Below are positions 9,804 through 21,720 of a stretch of 64,000 bases of DNA, piece after piece. The notes beneath the pieces are model-generated. The model had not been told where the DNA came from and did not search any database. It saw only the letters and a program-made list of their open reading frames with translations. Made by a program: the position numbers and the translations under genes. Positions within the stretch are counted from its first letter, which is position 1; each line of letters begins with the position of its first letter. This DNA comes from Russula earlei (taxonomy: Eukaryota; Basidiomycota; Agaricomycetes; Russulales; Russulaceae), in assembly GCA_025769875.1 (NCBI GenBank), contig JAGFNK010000123.1, forward strand, positions 57,357 through 121,356. The letters run 5' to 3'.

Positions 9804-11113
9804 CCAAATGTCATTATCAATGGTTCAAAGAGTCCTAATGGTGTCTTGAATGCTGCAAGGTGTTCATCGCCCTCTCTTAGGCGGATATTATTGTATCCCC
9901 ATCGTACGTCAAACTTGGTAAAGTATTGGGCTCCTTGGAGTTTGTCAATTAGTTCAGGAATCAAGGGTAGTGGATACGTGTCTTTGACAGTTGCTGTATT
10001 CAGGGCTCTGTCATCTTGTACTGGTCATAGACTTTCTCCTTTCTTTTCTACAAAGAAGAGTGGGCTGGCAATAGCTGCTTTTGATGGTCGGATAGTGCCT
10101 CTTTTCAAGTGTTCATCTAAGTATTCCTTTAGGGCTTGTAGTTCTTTAGGAGTAAGTCAATAGATACCAGAATCGCGTTGGGCGATCCCTGGTTTCAGAT
10201 TGATTGCATGGTCCCATGGTTGGTGAGCAGGAAGGTGTTGAGAGGCTTGTTCATCAAAAACCTTTCGCCATTTCAAGAACTGGGCAGGGATAAGTTTGTC
10301 TAATGTCTTGGGGGGGGTTTCTGCATTGGCTAACTTGGTAGCTGTGGTTGACTTGGCTCTTATACTGATTGTTTTTGGTCTAAATGCATTGTGGATTTGT
10401 TCGTCAACACATGGGTTCAATAGTCCTTCAGTATCTGGGAAGATTAGTGCAGCAACGTTTGCAAATTCAGGTTCTTCTTCTTCAGGGAAAGTAAGCGCTT
10501 GTATTTGGTAAGTCTGCGTTCCAGATGCAGATGCAATGGTTATGCTTGGGTGTGTGGTAAGGCAGGTTCGGGGGCAGTTCCTCAGTGTGATGGTATTGTT
10601 TGCCTAATCAATATCTGGGTTGTGGTGTCATGGCCAATCTGTTCCTAGGATGATGTCATGATCTCCAATGTTAGTGACAAGGAATTCTGCCTGTTCATCA
10701 TGAGTAGCGCCTGTGTGCACTTGAATGCGAAGTCTTTGGATGGTGCTAAAGCGTATTAGTCCATTGGCATTTTGTGTTCCATCTACATTTTGTGCTGGCA
10801 AGGGTTTGGTCATAGTTCGGAGGTGCAGGTGGTGTCTTTGTGCAAATTGTTCATGGATTATCATTCCTTCTGCTCCACTGTCAAGCAGGGCTCTTGCACC
10901 GATCTCTTTGCCGCTTGTCTTCCCCACTAAGGTAACTTTCAAGGCAATGGATGGGGAGTGAATATTCTTGGTAAAAACTTTGGGGTAATTGATTTCTCTT
11001 TGTATCGTACTGATTTGGACCATGTCCCTTCTCGGTGCAGAAGGGGGTCCAATTAAAAATCCATAGGAGCAGATCTTGGGCGGAGGATTGAGTCTGCAAG
11101 TGTTTCTCTCCAA
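9804..11113 (-). pseudogene. pol: Element 2 pol fragment (protease and start of RT)
   Basis: Protease with LLDSGAEG (about 10,880) and downstream I-I-L-G-T-D-W (about 10,640), then the RT N-terminal region (about 9804-10,500). It ends where Element 1 is inserted, before the catalytic RT box. A TGA follows T-D-W-P where Leu-Arg is expected. The part upstream of 11,055 overlaps gag in the -1 frame. Confidence 0.8.
11053..11059 (-). promoter_or_regulatory. Candidate -1 frameshift site at the gag stop (Element 2)
   Basis: The gag frame ends GAT TTT TAA (stop 11055-11053) on a five-U run; the pol frame is -1 relative to gag and open on both sides of the run. It is identical to Element 1. Confidence 0.5.
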
Positions 11114-11987
11114 GTTGTCAATGATGCAACAGGAATGGGTTCTTCTAGCATAGGTTCGATGTTTTCATCTTGGATGGTTGTAGCTCTGACTGTTTGGGGG
11201 CAAGATCCTTGTCGTTGGCATCCTTGGGCTGCTTTCTTTGCTCTACATTGATTTGCCATATGGTTCTTCTTTCCACAATAATAACAGAGGTTGTTCTTGC
11301 GTCGAAACTCTTTCTCTGCATCTGTGAGAGGTTTCCTTTCACTTCTGGATTCCCAGGGTCGTTTGTTAGGTTCTCCTTGGTACAAGTTAATTTCCAATGG
11401 ATTGTCCGATCCTTGAGTGTTTAATCCTCAGGCACGCACAGAGCGTCCTCCTCGAAAAGCAGTGGAGTTGTATAGGTGGAAAAGGTTGTCGAATTCTCTT
11501 GCTGCTTTGACAAGGGCTGCAAGTGTAGTTGGTGTCGGCGTGATCCCTAGTATTTTCTGATGTAGGGCCAGGTTAATGTTCTTCCTGAATGCATACATCT
11601 TTGTTCTTTCGTCGGTGGTAGCTTGTGATGCGTGGTGCGACCATTCCTGATACCATTCATTAAATGGTAGTTTCCCTTGATAATAGGTGTGCATGGTGTT
11701 AGCGGAGGCTAATTCTGCTTCTGCAGGGATAAAGTGATCGGCAAAGGCTTTCTTGAAATCATCCCATGATCCATAGTCTGCTATTGTATGAGCCATAGCC
11801 TTAGTGGTTTGTTCTCTAGCCCACGCTCCAGCGGGTGTTCCTACTTTAAAGTGGGTTAGTGCAGCGGCGACTTTCTTGCTTTCATCTGTAAAGGAGTTGC
11901 CATTGATGTAGTAATAATTGGCCAAAGCTGCCCAAAAGGCTTCTGCATTATCAGCCTTTCCATCAAAGGGTTCTGGTGCAGTTCCAT

Positions 11988-12574
11988 GTTAAGGCTCCAA
12001 AGTGCCTTAAATAAGATCAATGGTCACGTCTATAAACGCGTCCTACCAATGCAGATATGCTTGAGTCAAGCAAGCAATACTCGTGGAGGGGAAGGAGTGT
12101 TAGATCCTTCTAGAGTATGACAACAAGATGAGAGGGGCTCTGCAGACGGGGTAGGAGTCAACTGTTTGGGATTGGCAAACTAAGTCGAGCTTAGGGCTCA
12201 ACTGTTATGACTGGGGGCTATATATAGCCCTACAGGGATAAGGTTCATGCTACTGTAGTACTGGTTGGTGCTATAGAAGCAAAAGGCAGCTCATAGAAGC
12301 GAGGTTGCTTCTATGTAAACGATCTCGGTGCTGGAAGCATTAAGTGCTTCCCCAATCAAGGAATCGACGTACGTGGCGGTACAGGAACATCTGGGACAGA
12401 AACAATGCTACTCATTGCTTCTTCAGTACATCTTCTGAAAGATACGATCAACGCGTTCCGAATGTGATATCAACGAACATAAATGATCAAGATCTGACAC
12501 ACGCATAATGGAAACAGTGCAGTCCATAGTTCAGGTGTTCCGGCATCCTCCGGACCCCAAACCACTCGGTAACA
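11988..12574 (-). mobile_element. Solo LTR family D (587 bp) inside Element 2 gag
   Basis: Plus-strand limits are TGTTAAGG... and ...CGGTAACA. The gag sequence resumes on each side; flanks TTCCA and TTCTG sit at the same host position and look like a diverged 5-bp TSD. Bases 12098-12574 are homologous, in reverse orientation, to 63525-64000. Orientation is taken from the 63525 copy, where a clear TATA lies on the sense strand. Alternative: the LTR proper is only 12098-12574 and 11988-12097 is a leftover. Confidence 0.7.
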
Positions 12575-13151
12575 TTCTGACAAGGCGTGGATTGCTTGAC
12601 ATGGTGGTGTTCTGAGTTGTTGCAGCTGTAACAACAGGTGGGGCTGAACCTTGTAATTGGATTCTAGTTGGAGTGAGTGTTCGAGGGACTGCTTGTGGTA
12701 CGTTGCTAATTGTATGAGGAGTAGGTTGTTGGGCATTATGCCAGGTGGAAGGTCCTGGAGTAGTGCTTCGAGTGCTCTGAGCAGTTCCTAAGATAGCAGT
12801 AACTTCTTGAGTTGTTCTGGCTGTAAAATCGACCTCTCAATTGTTATAGTAAACCCAATGTTTTCTAGAATGGCTCCACTTGACTGGTTTGTCTAGGAAG
12901 AGGCCTGTGTAGTTATAGGGATTGAAGTCTTGAACATTCTCTGCTCCTGGGGCTGCTGCTTTAAGTTGTTTGGTGGTAACTTTGTTGTTTTTGTCTTCGT
13001 ATAACCAAGTGTCAGAAAGATTCCTGTGGTTGATAATAGGTGTACCCGCAAATCTTCCTCGGTAACAGTGATCTTGGGTGTCGTAGCTGAGGTTTTCAAA
13101 TAGGAGTGGGATTAGATTTTCTTCTTTGTCAGTGATGTCTCTCCTAGTGCT

Positions 13152-13161
13152 CATAGATCTA
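13152..13161 (-). promoter_or_regulatory. ORF-B stop to gag start junction (Element 2)
   Basis: Minus strand TAG-ATCT-ATG, four bases between the stop and the gag ATG, matching Element 1. Confidence 0.55.
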
Positions 13162-15176
13162 GACGACAGTTATAGTCCAATGGCCGTTGTTCCAAGGATA
13201 TGCAATGGTGTAGGCTGGTTTCAGTTGAATGGTGTCGGGTCTGTTGAGATTATCATTGATTTGGTGTGTTACCACTACCCTGGGACGTTGTGATGTAATC
13301 ACAGCTCAGACGCGTTGACGCGTCAGTTACATGGACTGGGCATCACCAGCTTAGCTCAGGCACATGACACGTCAGATCACATGGTCCGGCTCAGCTCATA
13401 TGCTGAGATCTGCGTTACTTACAATGATAAGTCAATCGGTAGCTACTAACGACTGATCCTTGTATGATCTTTGTTTCTTATTGATGGTAGCTACTTGCAG
13501 TGTACTCAGAGATGCTCTGGAGTACTTAAGAGCGTCGTATTTCGATAGATCACTTCAGTCTTGTCTTACACAATACTGAAGTGAGTACTTACTGTTTCCT
13601 ATCTTATCTATCGCATCTAATCACGCGTTGTAGATATCTTTTGATAGGTATTACTGATTTACAGTCTTGTCTTACACAATACTGAAATATCTTTTGATAG
13701 ATCTTAAGGATCTTATTGCTCTTATCATAACCTGCGCCCATCTGCTTCAACAGGGTCTTCCTCGGTGCTTTCTTAAGTGGATTCGGGAGTATTCTTTGGT
13801 GATGCTACTTTGTGTTAGAACTACTCAGGTTTTCCACAGATATCCTTTAAATTCCGCTGGAGAGATGGCAAAGTCACTTATTTCCTTGGTGGGGTGTTTG
13901 TAAACTATAAAGTGTGTCAGTCGTTGATGCCAAGCTTGGGTACAATAACTCTTGAATTCAATTAACTCTCTCCTTGAATGCATAGGTAGGTTTAATGCTA
14001 AGAAGGATTGTTCTGGTAAGTAGCAGTGTAAATCAGTACTCCTAGGATTGGCACTATCAGGGGATTCAACAAGGGGTGATGCAAAGGGTTGGATAGGTAC
14101 AACAGGGGTAGGAATACGATTGGTAAACAAGGGTAAGTAGGCATCAGGAGGGGTAGGAGGTAATGGTCTTTCAACAAGAAATCCTCTTGCATTGGGAACT
14201 GTTTCTCTCTCAGGGGGTCGTTGGGATGATGCACGTCTCCTGTGTCGAGGAGCCAGATTTATCGAATGGGGAGGTAGTAATTGCCTGGCGTCCACAAGGT
14301 AATTCCGTCAGGAGTAGGAGGTGTGTCTGGTCGAAAGTTGCATGTGCAATACTCTGTTTTGCAGTTACACCTTGCTGTCCACAGATTTGACTCAGTATCT
14401 TCTGTGCTGGCAGACCAACGTTCCTGGCTAGTTAGGACAGTGGTTTGAATCGGTGTGAGGGGTCGAGGGGCAAGACTCGAGGCTTCTAGGATTGCTGGGA
14501 CAGAATAGTACGTAGGGGGACCAGTATAGGAGGCGTCTGGGCTGGTAATTGCCCAAGGTTGATTATAGTCTGCATCGTACAACCACGAGTTAGTTTCCCA
14601 ATCAAAGGTGTTGTGTATTCCTGGTACAACAGCAAGTTGGATGTAAGATTGGTTTTCCCTTTGTATTCTGTTGAGGCATAGGTGGTAGAACTGGACAGTG
14701 AGACGATAGTAGCTGATGTATGTCCAAGCTAAGTAGAATAAGCGGTATCCTGTTCTCAAGGAGTGGATAATGATGTGGTGGCGTGGTTGAATGACTCTGG
14801 TCCAGAGGTTTAATTCACTGGTGCGTAAGGATTGGTAGTCAACTGGCTGTCCTTGGATGTTCTTTGCTTGGGCAAGTTGCCAATATAATAGTTGTTGTCG
14901 TGCTGGTGGTAGAAGTCGACTAAGGGTTTTGAGATATAGTGTGTGTTCGTCGTGGCTTAAGAGCTGTCCAAAAGGCAAGACTCCAAGGAACTCTTTAACA
15001 ATAAGGTGGGGGAAGTCCTCATGAGGTGGTTCAATTTCTGGTACGTCATGTAAGTTGGTTAAAGTGGTGACAGGGAACGCAACGGAGGTCCAAGTTCGAT
15101 AATGATTTAGACTTAGGACATGTCTAGTGATAGCGTCTTCTTCTTCGTCTTCTTCTAAGGCATATTCTTGAGGCAC
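13159..15176 (-). pseudogene. Element 2 ORF-B, split by a solo LTR
   Basis: This is the best copy of the unknown protein. A 304-codon open stretch (15176 to about 14,262) contains no Met; the first residue at 15176 is a GTG. It includes the acidic LEEDEEEDA start, a Tyr-rich central part and the C-N-C-K-T-E-Y-C-T-C-N-F Cys cluster (about 14,330-14,365). A one-base deletion near 14,307 (absent in Element 1) moves the frame. The second part (14295-13825) has the basic APRHRRR stretch and Pro-rich section. LTR family E then interrupts it, and the last codons (13241-13159) lie beyond. Confidence 0.55.
13242..13752 (+). mobile_element. Solo LTR family E (511 bp) inside Element 2 ORF-B
   Basis: It begins TGTTGAGATT and ends CTTCAACA, with a perfect TSD GGGTC at 13237-13241 and 13753-13757. 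Element 1 carries the unoccupied site near 6505. It contains two copies of CAGTCTTGTCTTACACAATA (about 13,557 and 13,660). Orientation is uncertain. Confidence 0.9.
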
Positions 15177-15244
15177 TTTAGTTAAGGCAAAGAAAAAGGT
15201 TTATTCAATCTTTATTGAAGCGTTACAAGGGTGGTTCTTACTTT

Positions 15245-16189
15245 TTAAGAACCATGCACAAGATCTATGGTTTCAAGACGGTACCTCTCAATTATTTTGA
15301 GAGGGTTAGGGGGAATATGAGGCATAAGGCAAAAGCGAAGTAACTGGGGGTTGAAGCGTATGGTGTCGACTGTGTAAGTCAAATAGTGACATAAAGAGAC
15401 ACAGTTGCTGTTCTCCTCAAAGTGTAAGTAACTGTACGCAAAGGCTAGACGTCCGTCCAAGAAATCGTGTACGATGGATAAGCAAAATGAGCCCTTGTAA
15501 GCAGGGCAGTAAATAGCAGGCAAGGTAAGTAGCTTCCTAAACAAAGAAGTGTTAAAAATGTATGCGATGCATCCAAGGGGGAAATCAGCGTCCGGGGCAT
15601 ATATCCTGACATTAGAGCAGATGCCGAAAGGGGTGAGGTTGTACTCAGTGGCGAGGGCAGTGTTGGAGGGTTCCACCACAAAAGTGTGGACGATGCGTGC
15701 TTGAAAGGCGGTGGTGTAAGTGTCTGTGAAGGTACGACAAGCTAACTGGTCTGCAGTAGGGATGCGTAACAGGTAGTCTTGGTGATTTAAATCGTGGAGG
15801 GGTCACCACTGTTCGCGGGAGCGATTGGTGGTGGGGAGGACGAAGTACTGGTGCAGATGGAAGCAAAATGCTGTGCAGGGAGGACGGTCGAGGAAGCCTT
15901 CAGGCAAGGGAGGACGGTCCACTTGCTGTTGCTCATTCTGCGCTGGAGGGGGAGTGCCGATAGGGACAAAGTCGTCTGGGACAGGCTGGGGAACGTTTGG
16001 AGACGATGGTGGGGCTTCAGGGGAGTACAGGATGCTGAGGGGCGAGGACGTGTCAACTGGTTTGAGGTCTTCAGTGAGGAGACGAAGGGTGGTGCGTGGA
16101 GTGGGCTGGAGAGGAGAAGGGAGACACAGGGAAGTGTTGACAAAAGTGGGGGAGTTGGGAGTGGACACTTGAGCATTGGCTGGTCAATA
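15245..16189 (-). pseudogene. Element 2 ORF-A
   Basis: Homolog of the Element 1 ORF-A. The Pro/Ser-rich half is at 15803-16189; a TGA follows E-Q-W (about 15,805); the C-terminal half continues to H-G-S stop at 15247-15245, the intact ending. As in Element 1 the frame opens after a TGA without ATG (GTG at 16168). Confidence 0.5.
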
Positions 16190-16202
16190 CAAGGATGATG
16201 AG

Positions 16203-16212
16203 AGACTGTCCA
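16203..16212 (-). promoter_or_regulatory. Self-complementary primer-binding site (Element 2)
   Basis: TGGACAGTCT on the minus strand, two bases from the LTR end, complementary to the AGACTGTCCA segment at 16510-16501 downstream of the TATA (16542-16535). Confidence 0.65.
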
Positions 16213-16214
16213 GA

Positions 16215-17043
16215 TGTCAAGACATGTACTGCTGATCCGTGTGGACTCAGGAGCAGGTGGGCAAGGGTCGGAACAGATGGTACATGGCGTAGGCGGTGTT
16301 AAACAGGAGGACGAGCCAAACGACTAGAATGTACCAGATGGGGACTGGTACGTGTAACTGGAGGCAGAGGCGAAGACTGGAGACCAGTGCAGTGAGAGGG
16401 CTTTAGACAAGGCGGTCGTTGAAGAGTACCTTGGAAGCGAGGGGAGTCTTTAAACTGAGCAGTCATGGGGGAGTACCCAGGAAGATGAGAGTATCACAAA
16501 TGGACAGTCTGACGACTGCCATACTTCATTGGGGCTTATATACAGTGTACAGGGTCGATTACAAAGAACTGGGACTATTCTAGACTCTTTGGTACCATCC
16601 AATAGGACTACAGAGGCATAAACTTGCTTGTGTCAAGTTTCAGGCTTACTGAGCGCATTACTGATCATTGTGGAGCAATGACATCATTATGATGTCACTG
16701 TGGAGCACTTAGTGAGCCTATGAGGTCACTGTGGAGTTGCTCAGTCAGCCATGATGTCATTGGAGCCTTGATGACATCAGATGAGTTATGCAACAGTTTC
16801 TAAGAGTTTGTGCCGCTGTTTTGGGTTTCTGGTGGCTGGGTGACCATGTGGCTGCCACGTGATGATTACCCGATTAGGAAACGGGTGCCTGGTCATGTTA
16901 TAGTGCCTTTGCAATAGCAATATCTTGCACTGCAGGAGGGATAGCCCAGAAAGCAGAAGGGAGTTGGTAACGCAAAATGAGAGAGGTCTCTCTTGAGTGA
17001 AATAGGACCATCTACAGCCAGGACCTGGCCTTGGTTTGTAACA
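16215..17043 (-). mobile_element. LTR family A (829 bp), 5' LTR of Element 2
   Basis: Plus-strand ends are TGTCAAGACA and GGTTTGTAACA. Same length as 8975-9803, with scattered substitutions. TATA on the minus strand at 16542-16535. Confidence 0.9.
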
Positions 17044-17533
17044 GGAGGTCGCCTTCCGAGTCCTCCAAATCCTTGAAATTGACTAGGTCAGGGAAAGGCT
17101 TGTGTCGTGCCAGATGACACAAGTTGTGGTGGAATGGGTGTGTCCAGTTCATCGTCAGTGACATGGACTTGAGTCATGGCCAGAACTTCTTGTTCCATCA
17201 GGTCTGCGGGTGCGGGGGTCGAAGCTCAGGACAAGTGTGGCACTGGTGTCCCTGAGGCGACCAGTGCATCCATGTCTAATCCTGGGAGAGGATCAAAGGT
17301 CAACTTGAAATTGGACATGCGACGCATATCGCCGTGAAGTAGTCTTTGTGTTGCTCGATTTCAAACCACACTCCGTAGAGTGTTGTGAGGGCTAACTTTG
17401 CTTGTTTATAAAGTGCAAAGAAACCTGTCCAGGGAGTGGCGTCCACTCCAAGCTGCAAGAATACAGTGTTCTTCCTGAACTGCTCTGGAACTAGAGCAAT
17501 GTCAGCATCCAAGCCTATTGTTACAATATTTTC
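17044..17533 (-). pseudogene. gag: Gag N-terminal fragment of a third, older Ty3 element
   Basis: The minus-strand frame runs K-E-N-I-V-T-I-G-L-D-A-D-I-A-L-V-P and T-P-W-T-G-F-F-A-L-Y. It is alignable with the gag start of Element 3 (K-E-N-I-L-I-S-F-N, V-P-W-S-G-Y-Y-V-I-W at about 59,350-59,665). It is cut by Element 2 at 17044 and by unresolved LTR-like sequence on the right. Confidence 0.6.
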
Positions 17534-18250
17534 CTTTTATGTTTACTTCTTACCTTTTGCTATGGACTGCTTCCTTCGTATGTCCCTTTACTTACTGGTC
17601 TTGTGATCTCTTACATCTTGTGATCCCTTCTGTCTTATCATGTGATCCATACACGTCCAGGTAACACTGGATTGCTGTTACTTTCCCTTTGTTTGGTTCT
17701 CTTTCCTTTTATACTTACTTCACAAGTTTGACTGTGCAATGCTGCGCACTTACTGTGCAGCACAGTCACTTGGTGCTGACTCATTCATGGCCTCATCTCT
17801 ATGACTCCTACTTATTATGACTCCTACTATACTAGTAGCACAGTCAAAGCGCAGCTATTGCTGCACTTCTCCTGTATATATAAGCTCAGTACTTTGTGAC
17901 CAAAGCCCTAAGCTTGGTCTCTTGTAGAATCCAACCTACTCTTGTCCAACATATTTGCCTGCAACCCACACAACTCCTAATCCTCAAACCACATCCACCT
18001 CTCCATTTCATCAACTCTTCACACACACACACCATCCACCATCTACTCTTTGCCTCTCCCTTCCTCCCCTAAGCATCTCTCTTCACGCTACTGAGAAGAG
18101 CTCTCCTCCTTCAAGACATACCTTCCTCTCTCTGTGTGTTCAAGGTCTACAATGGACTTGAATGCATATAGCTAGTGGAACTAGCCCTAGTCTATCCCCT
18201 TACAAACTTACCTAGCTTCTCAACAGACTGAGTCATACTAGGAAGGGTCT
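17534..18250 (+). mobile_element. LTR-like sequence with TATA and primer hairpin, boundaries unresolved
   Basis: TATATATAAG at about 17,876 is followed about 30 bases later by the inverted repeat GACCAAAGCCCTAAGCTTGGTC. This parallels the Element 3 LTR, where AGCCCTAAGCTT marks the putative RNA start. The region is pyrimidine-rich afterwards. I could not find a matching TG...CA pair with TSD. Confidence 0.4.
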
Positions 18251-19545
18251 ATTGGCCATAACCTGTTTAGCATAAAACACTTCGACCACTGCAGGGATCC
18301 TTACTCTTTACAATGGGAACCAGCCCATTTCTCAAAACTCACTTTATATCAACTTGACTTCAGGCTTGAGAACTGACACAGCTCGTTACTGTGACAGACA
18401 CAGAATAATTCCTAATGATGTTTTAGCCCAATTTGATAAGGCCCACTGAAATTAATTCACATGATAATCACTACCCTTTACTAGTACATAACTTTACATA
18501 TATCACACAGGCTACCTTAATGCAACTCAGATGCCATTTTAATCAGCATGACATTATAAGATCAATGAAGTCACTGCTGTGTCACTCTTGTGTCACAGCT
18601 GGTCACTGTCATGTGATCAAGCTGGTTCTACTTGCCTTTCCGGGAGCCCACCTTGCCTCCGATATCAAATATCCAACTGCTCAATGTCAAAAGTTATTGC
18701 TGACCCAGCAACAACAGTATGGGACAAGCAAACCCCACTCTACAATCCGGGATCAATGGCCTCCATGCATTGAATGCTGCCACTCAATATAGTGTCGCCA
18801 CCATCAACATGAGTTCGGAGCTCACTCGTATGAAACTGAGGCACATGAGGAACAAGACGCTCACATGTGCCAGTGTGCTGACCACTTTGTCCCTTTGCGA
18901 GGAACGTTCACGTTGAAGTTTTGTGTGCCCTTTTGGGTCTCACGATGGGATCGCAGAACAGGGTCTTGATTGCGGAACTCCTCGGGACTGATCGGTTCCT
19001 GTCCTAGTGCGGGGAAGGGTGCAACTAAACATTCGCTGGTCAAGGATTGGCGATGGTAGATTGGCGATGGTGCTACGTAGTTGATCGCCCAAGGCGGCCG
19101 TCTGATGCGACTGTCAGTGTGCATACAGCTCACTGGCATGTGTGGGAGGTTGTTCATTGATTGATTCGATTCCGTATCACGGCAGCCTGAATCGCACCAG
19201 CAACCCCCAGCATTGTAATAGGAGCCCGACGTCGAGCGCCTGCCCGCCACAGCTGACGCGCTGACAGCTCGGCAGCAGCCTATCTTTTGATCTCTCAAGA
19301 ATCCCAACAGGGTTAAAAGGGAAATAAATGAGCGCCCTCAGATTCGGTTCAAGATCAACCGGTCTGATCAATGATCGGTCCCAAGGCCCGCAACACTCAT
19401 CGGCGGATTGCGCCGCCATACACAGATGGAAGAGTCTCAGGTCTCATGTACAGAACGGAAATTTCATCATTTACATGCGTAAACCTCTTAAAGAGCCCGT
19501 CCCACACCCGAATCAAACGCCCTTTCCCCTCACGCAAGAGCAATC
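18251..19545. other. Stretch without recognisable genes between the left TE nest and the first host gene
   Basis: Short open frames exist on both strands (for example 18433-18792 plus and 18861-19307 minus) but none resembles a family I know or shows domain structure. Composition shifts toward the GC-richer host pattern from about 18,900. Confidence 0.4.
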
Positions 19546-21720
19546 ATGCCCGCCGTCATCGATGTACGAGGTACCCTGGGTGCCCTTCTCATCGGATGCT
19601 TCTTCGCAGTCCTGTACGTTGCTCATCCACACTTGCCTCACGTCATTTGCCAAACTGGTTGGCCCGTTTCGCAGGCTTTCGGGGCTTGTGGCCTTCCAGG
19701 CGTGCATTTATCTTCGGTTGTACCCATCCGACAAATTAATGAACAAAGTTATGGTGCGTTACCCTCAATCCCGATGTATATGAATTGTCACAAGGCCCAC
19801 CTACTTCCGTAGGTCATCGTTGTTTGGTGAGCAGCGAATCAAGCGTCCCAAGTCAACGGGCTGACCGTTATTTCCCAAATTGAAGGGTTCTGGATACCAT
19901 CCACACCTGTCTCATCTGCACATCTATTTGGATATATCTCATCTCGAACTACGGAAACGTGGAAGGACACCTTCGAGGAGAAATTCCCATGTAAGCACAT
20001 AGCACGTTCCTCTACCGTGATGAACGATCTGACTTCTGGAATGTAGAACTGTTTCAGTGCGTAGCTCGGCTTGAAAAGTCCCCCATACGTCTCTCCTGAT
20101 AGTACTTCGACAGCTCAGCATAGGGGTCACAGTATGTCCAGCGTTTGCTCATATGATAAACAATCTCCCTGATAATAAAGAACAGTCATTCGTAACGTTG
20201 ATAACACACCTGTACGTCGGAGTCGTCGCTCAATAATTGAGACACCGAATAACGTAATCTACTCCAGTTACTTTTTGCGGAGGTTGTTGCAACGTGAGTC
20301 TTCAAGCAGCCTTGCCAAATAAAAAGCTGAACAAAAGGATGTCGCAGTGAGCAAAAATAATTGGTTCATCGTTGGCCCTACGGTAAAATTCTTAGTGTTC
20401 TTTGCAATTTCGCAACTGCTGATCACCGAGCCCCGTCTTAGTTGTTCCTAGCGATTGGGCGTGTAGGTTAGTCATCGATTGCTTTTGTGGTCCACTCCAT
20501 GTTCACTGACCCCTCCGAACAGCTTGTGGCCTTAGTATGCTTGTTCCACATTCTCTATCTAACGGATCCTTGACTCTTCTACCCACTTGTCATAGCCACA
20601 ACCGCCGAGTTGTGAGTCCAGGAGTTCCGCTCATGCCGACTGAGACAGTGAACAACCTTTCAGGATTCGTGTCAAGACTTTCCCCGCTTACACTCAGCAC
20701 TACAGCGTACGTCAATTTGATTTCTGTTCATTCATGTCTCTCTTACAGCAGTGAAGGTCGTGTTCACGCTTGGACTTTCGATCTCGTCTGTCGTTGATGT
20801 GGTAATCACCTCCGGGATGTGTTACTACCTGCAAGAGAGTCGCCGAGGCTTTGGGACGTGAGTGTTATTCACAACCCTGGAATCAAATGCAATCCCCACT
20901 CATTTGTAACCCAGGATGGACGAGGTTATTGACTCGATCATCGTGTATACAATTAATAACGGTACACTTACTTGGTTAGTATCTGTACACTCGCACATAC
21001 TGTCAAAGTTCGGACCATCATGTCTACTTTTTGCAGCATCGCTACCATCGTGTCAACGATTCTCGTACGGTCACCTTTTTCACATTCATTTCATGAGTTG
21101 ACTTCCATACTGCCCTTGACAGTGGCTCTTCAAGGGGAAAAATCTTGTTTTCATGGCCATGCATTTCGCCATCGCCAAAAGTGAGGTCTGAATTTAGTCA
21201 TTGCTGGGTGCGGATCTGACCAAAATTCGTTGCGTTAGTGTATGCAAACTCTCTTTTTGCCACGTGAGTTGAATTTGGCTTCGCTTTTGGATAAGAGCTT
21301 AAGTGAACGCATGCCAGGCTCAACATGCGGAAAAAATTCCGTGGGCGCGCCGCGCCGCCAAAGGAGAACGCGAACGCGATGCCTGTCATATTCCCAGATT
21401 CCTTCAACCGTTTCAGCCGTAATCGCCAAGGTCGCGTACGTCGTGGCGGATTACTAAATTTCGATCCATAGAGCTTACTTACAACGTAGACGGACACATT
21501 CGACTTTCCCGAGGTGACCGTGACCGATACTAAGACGGTGCGCACTATGACCCCATTACTCGAAAGTGAAGACACGACCCCGAAGTCATGTGTACAGCTC
21601 CACGTTACAATCGAAAAGACAGTGGATTATGACGGCGGTAAGGATCAGGAGTCAGGGCCATCATCCGAACCAAATTATCCTTCACCCCTGGACATCCAAA
21701 TGAAGCACGAGGTCGTTTGA
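19546..21720 (+). CDS. DUF6534-type seven-helix membrane protein
   Basis: ATG at 19546, then the typical opening of this basidiomycete family: R-G-T-L-G-A-L-L-I-G-C-F-F-A-V-L, a first membrane helix. After a short intron comes F-Q-A-C-I-Y-L-R-L-Y-P-S-D-K. Further exons encode L-D-T-I-H-T-C-L-I-C with Y-G-N (about 19,890-19,960), V-I-T-S-G-M-C-Y-Y-L-Q-E-S-R-R-G-F (about 20,800-20,860) and the D-S-I-I-V-Y-T-I-N-N-G helix (about 20,930-20,965). A hydrophilic cytosolic tail ends at TGA 21718-21720. About seven introns of near 50 nt are inferred. The family is multi-copy in Agaricomycetes and has no known biochemical function. Exon limits are approximate. Confidence 0.75.

Larger units (their letters stand above)
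11053..13154 (-). pseudogene. gag: Element 2 gag, split by an LTR insertion
   Basis: The ATG is at 13154-13152 (Met-Ser-Thr-Arg-Arg-Asp-Ile). The N-terminal part is 12575-13154. The capsid part (11428-11987) and the CCHC knuckle C-Y-Y-C-G-K-K-N-H-M-A-N-Q-C (about 11,255-11,300) lie beyond the inserted LTR. A TGA near 11,418 replaces the Gln codon seen in Element 1. The capsid half is otherwise better preserved than in Element 1. Confidence 0.75.
9804..17043 (-). mobile_element. Element 2: second Ty3/gypsy copy of the Element 1 family, truncated by Element 1
   Basis: It has the same order as Element 1: 5' LTR (16215-17043), PBS, ORF-A, ORF-B, gag, protease, start of RT. At 9804 the RT is cut by Element 1; the remainder should lie beyond the left window edge. 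It carries an LTR of family D in gag (11988-12574) and a solo LTR of family E in ORF-B (13242-13752). It is itself inserted into the gag of an older element, with GGAGG (17044-17048) as expected right TSD. Confidence 0.8.

Noticed and set aside
17519..17525. TGTTAC at 17519 as an LTR start
   Set aside because: The gag-like frame (K-E-N-I-V-T-I) runs through this position, so the boundary must be further right.
18861..19307. 148-codon minus frame near the left end of the host segment
   Set aside because: It has Cys clusters but no alignable motif and no supporting context; not enough to call a gene.
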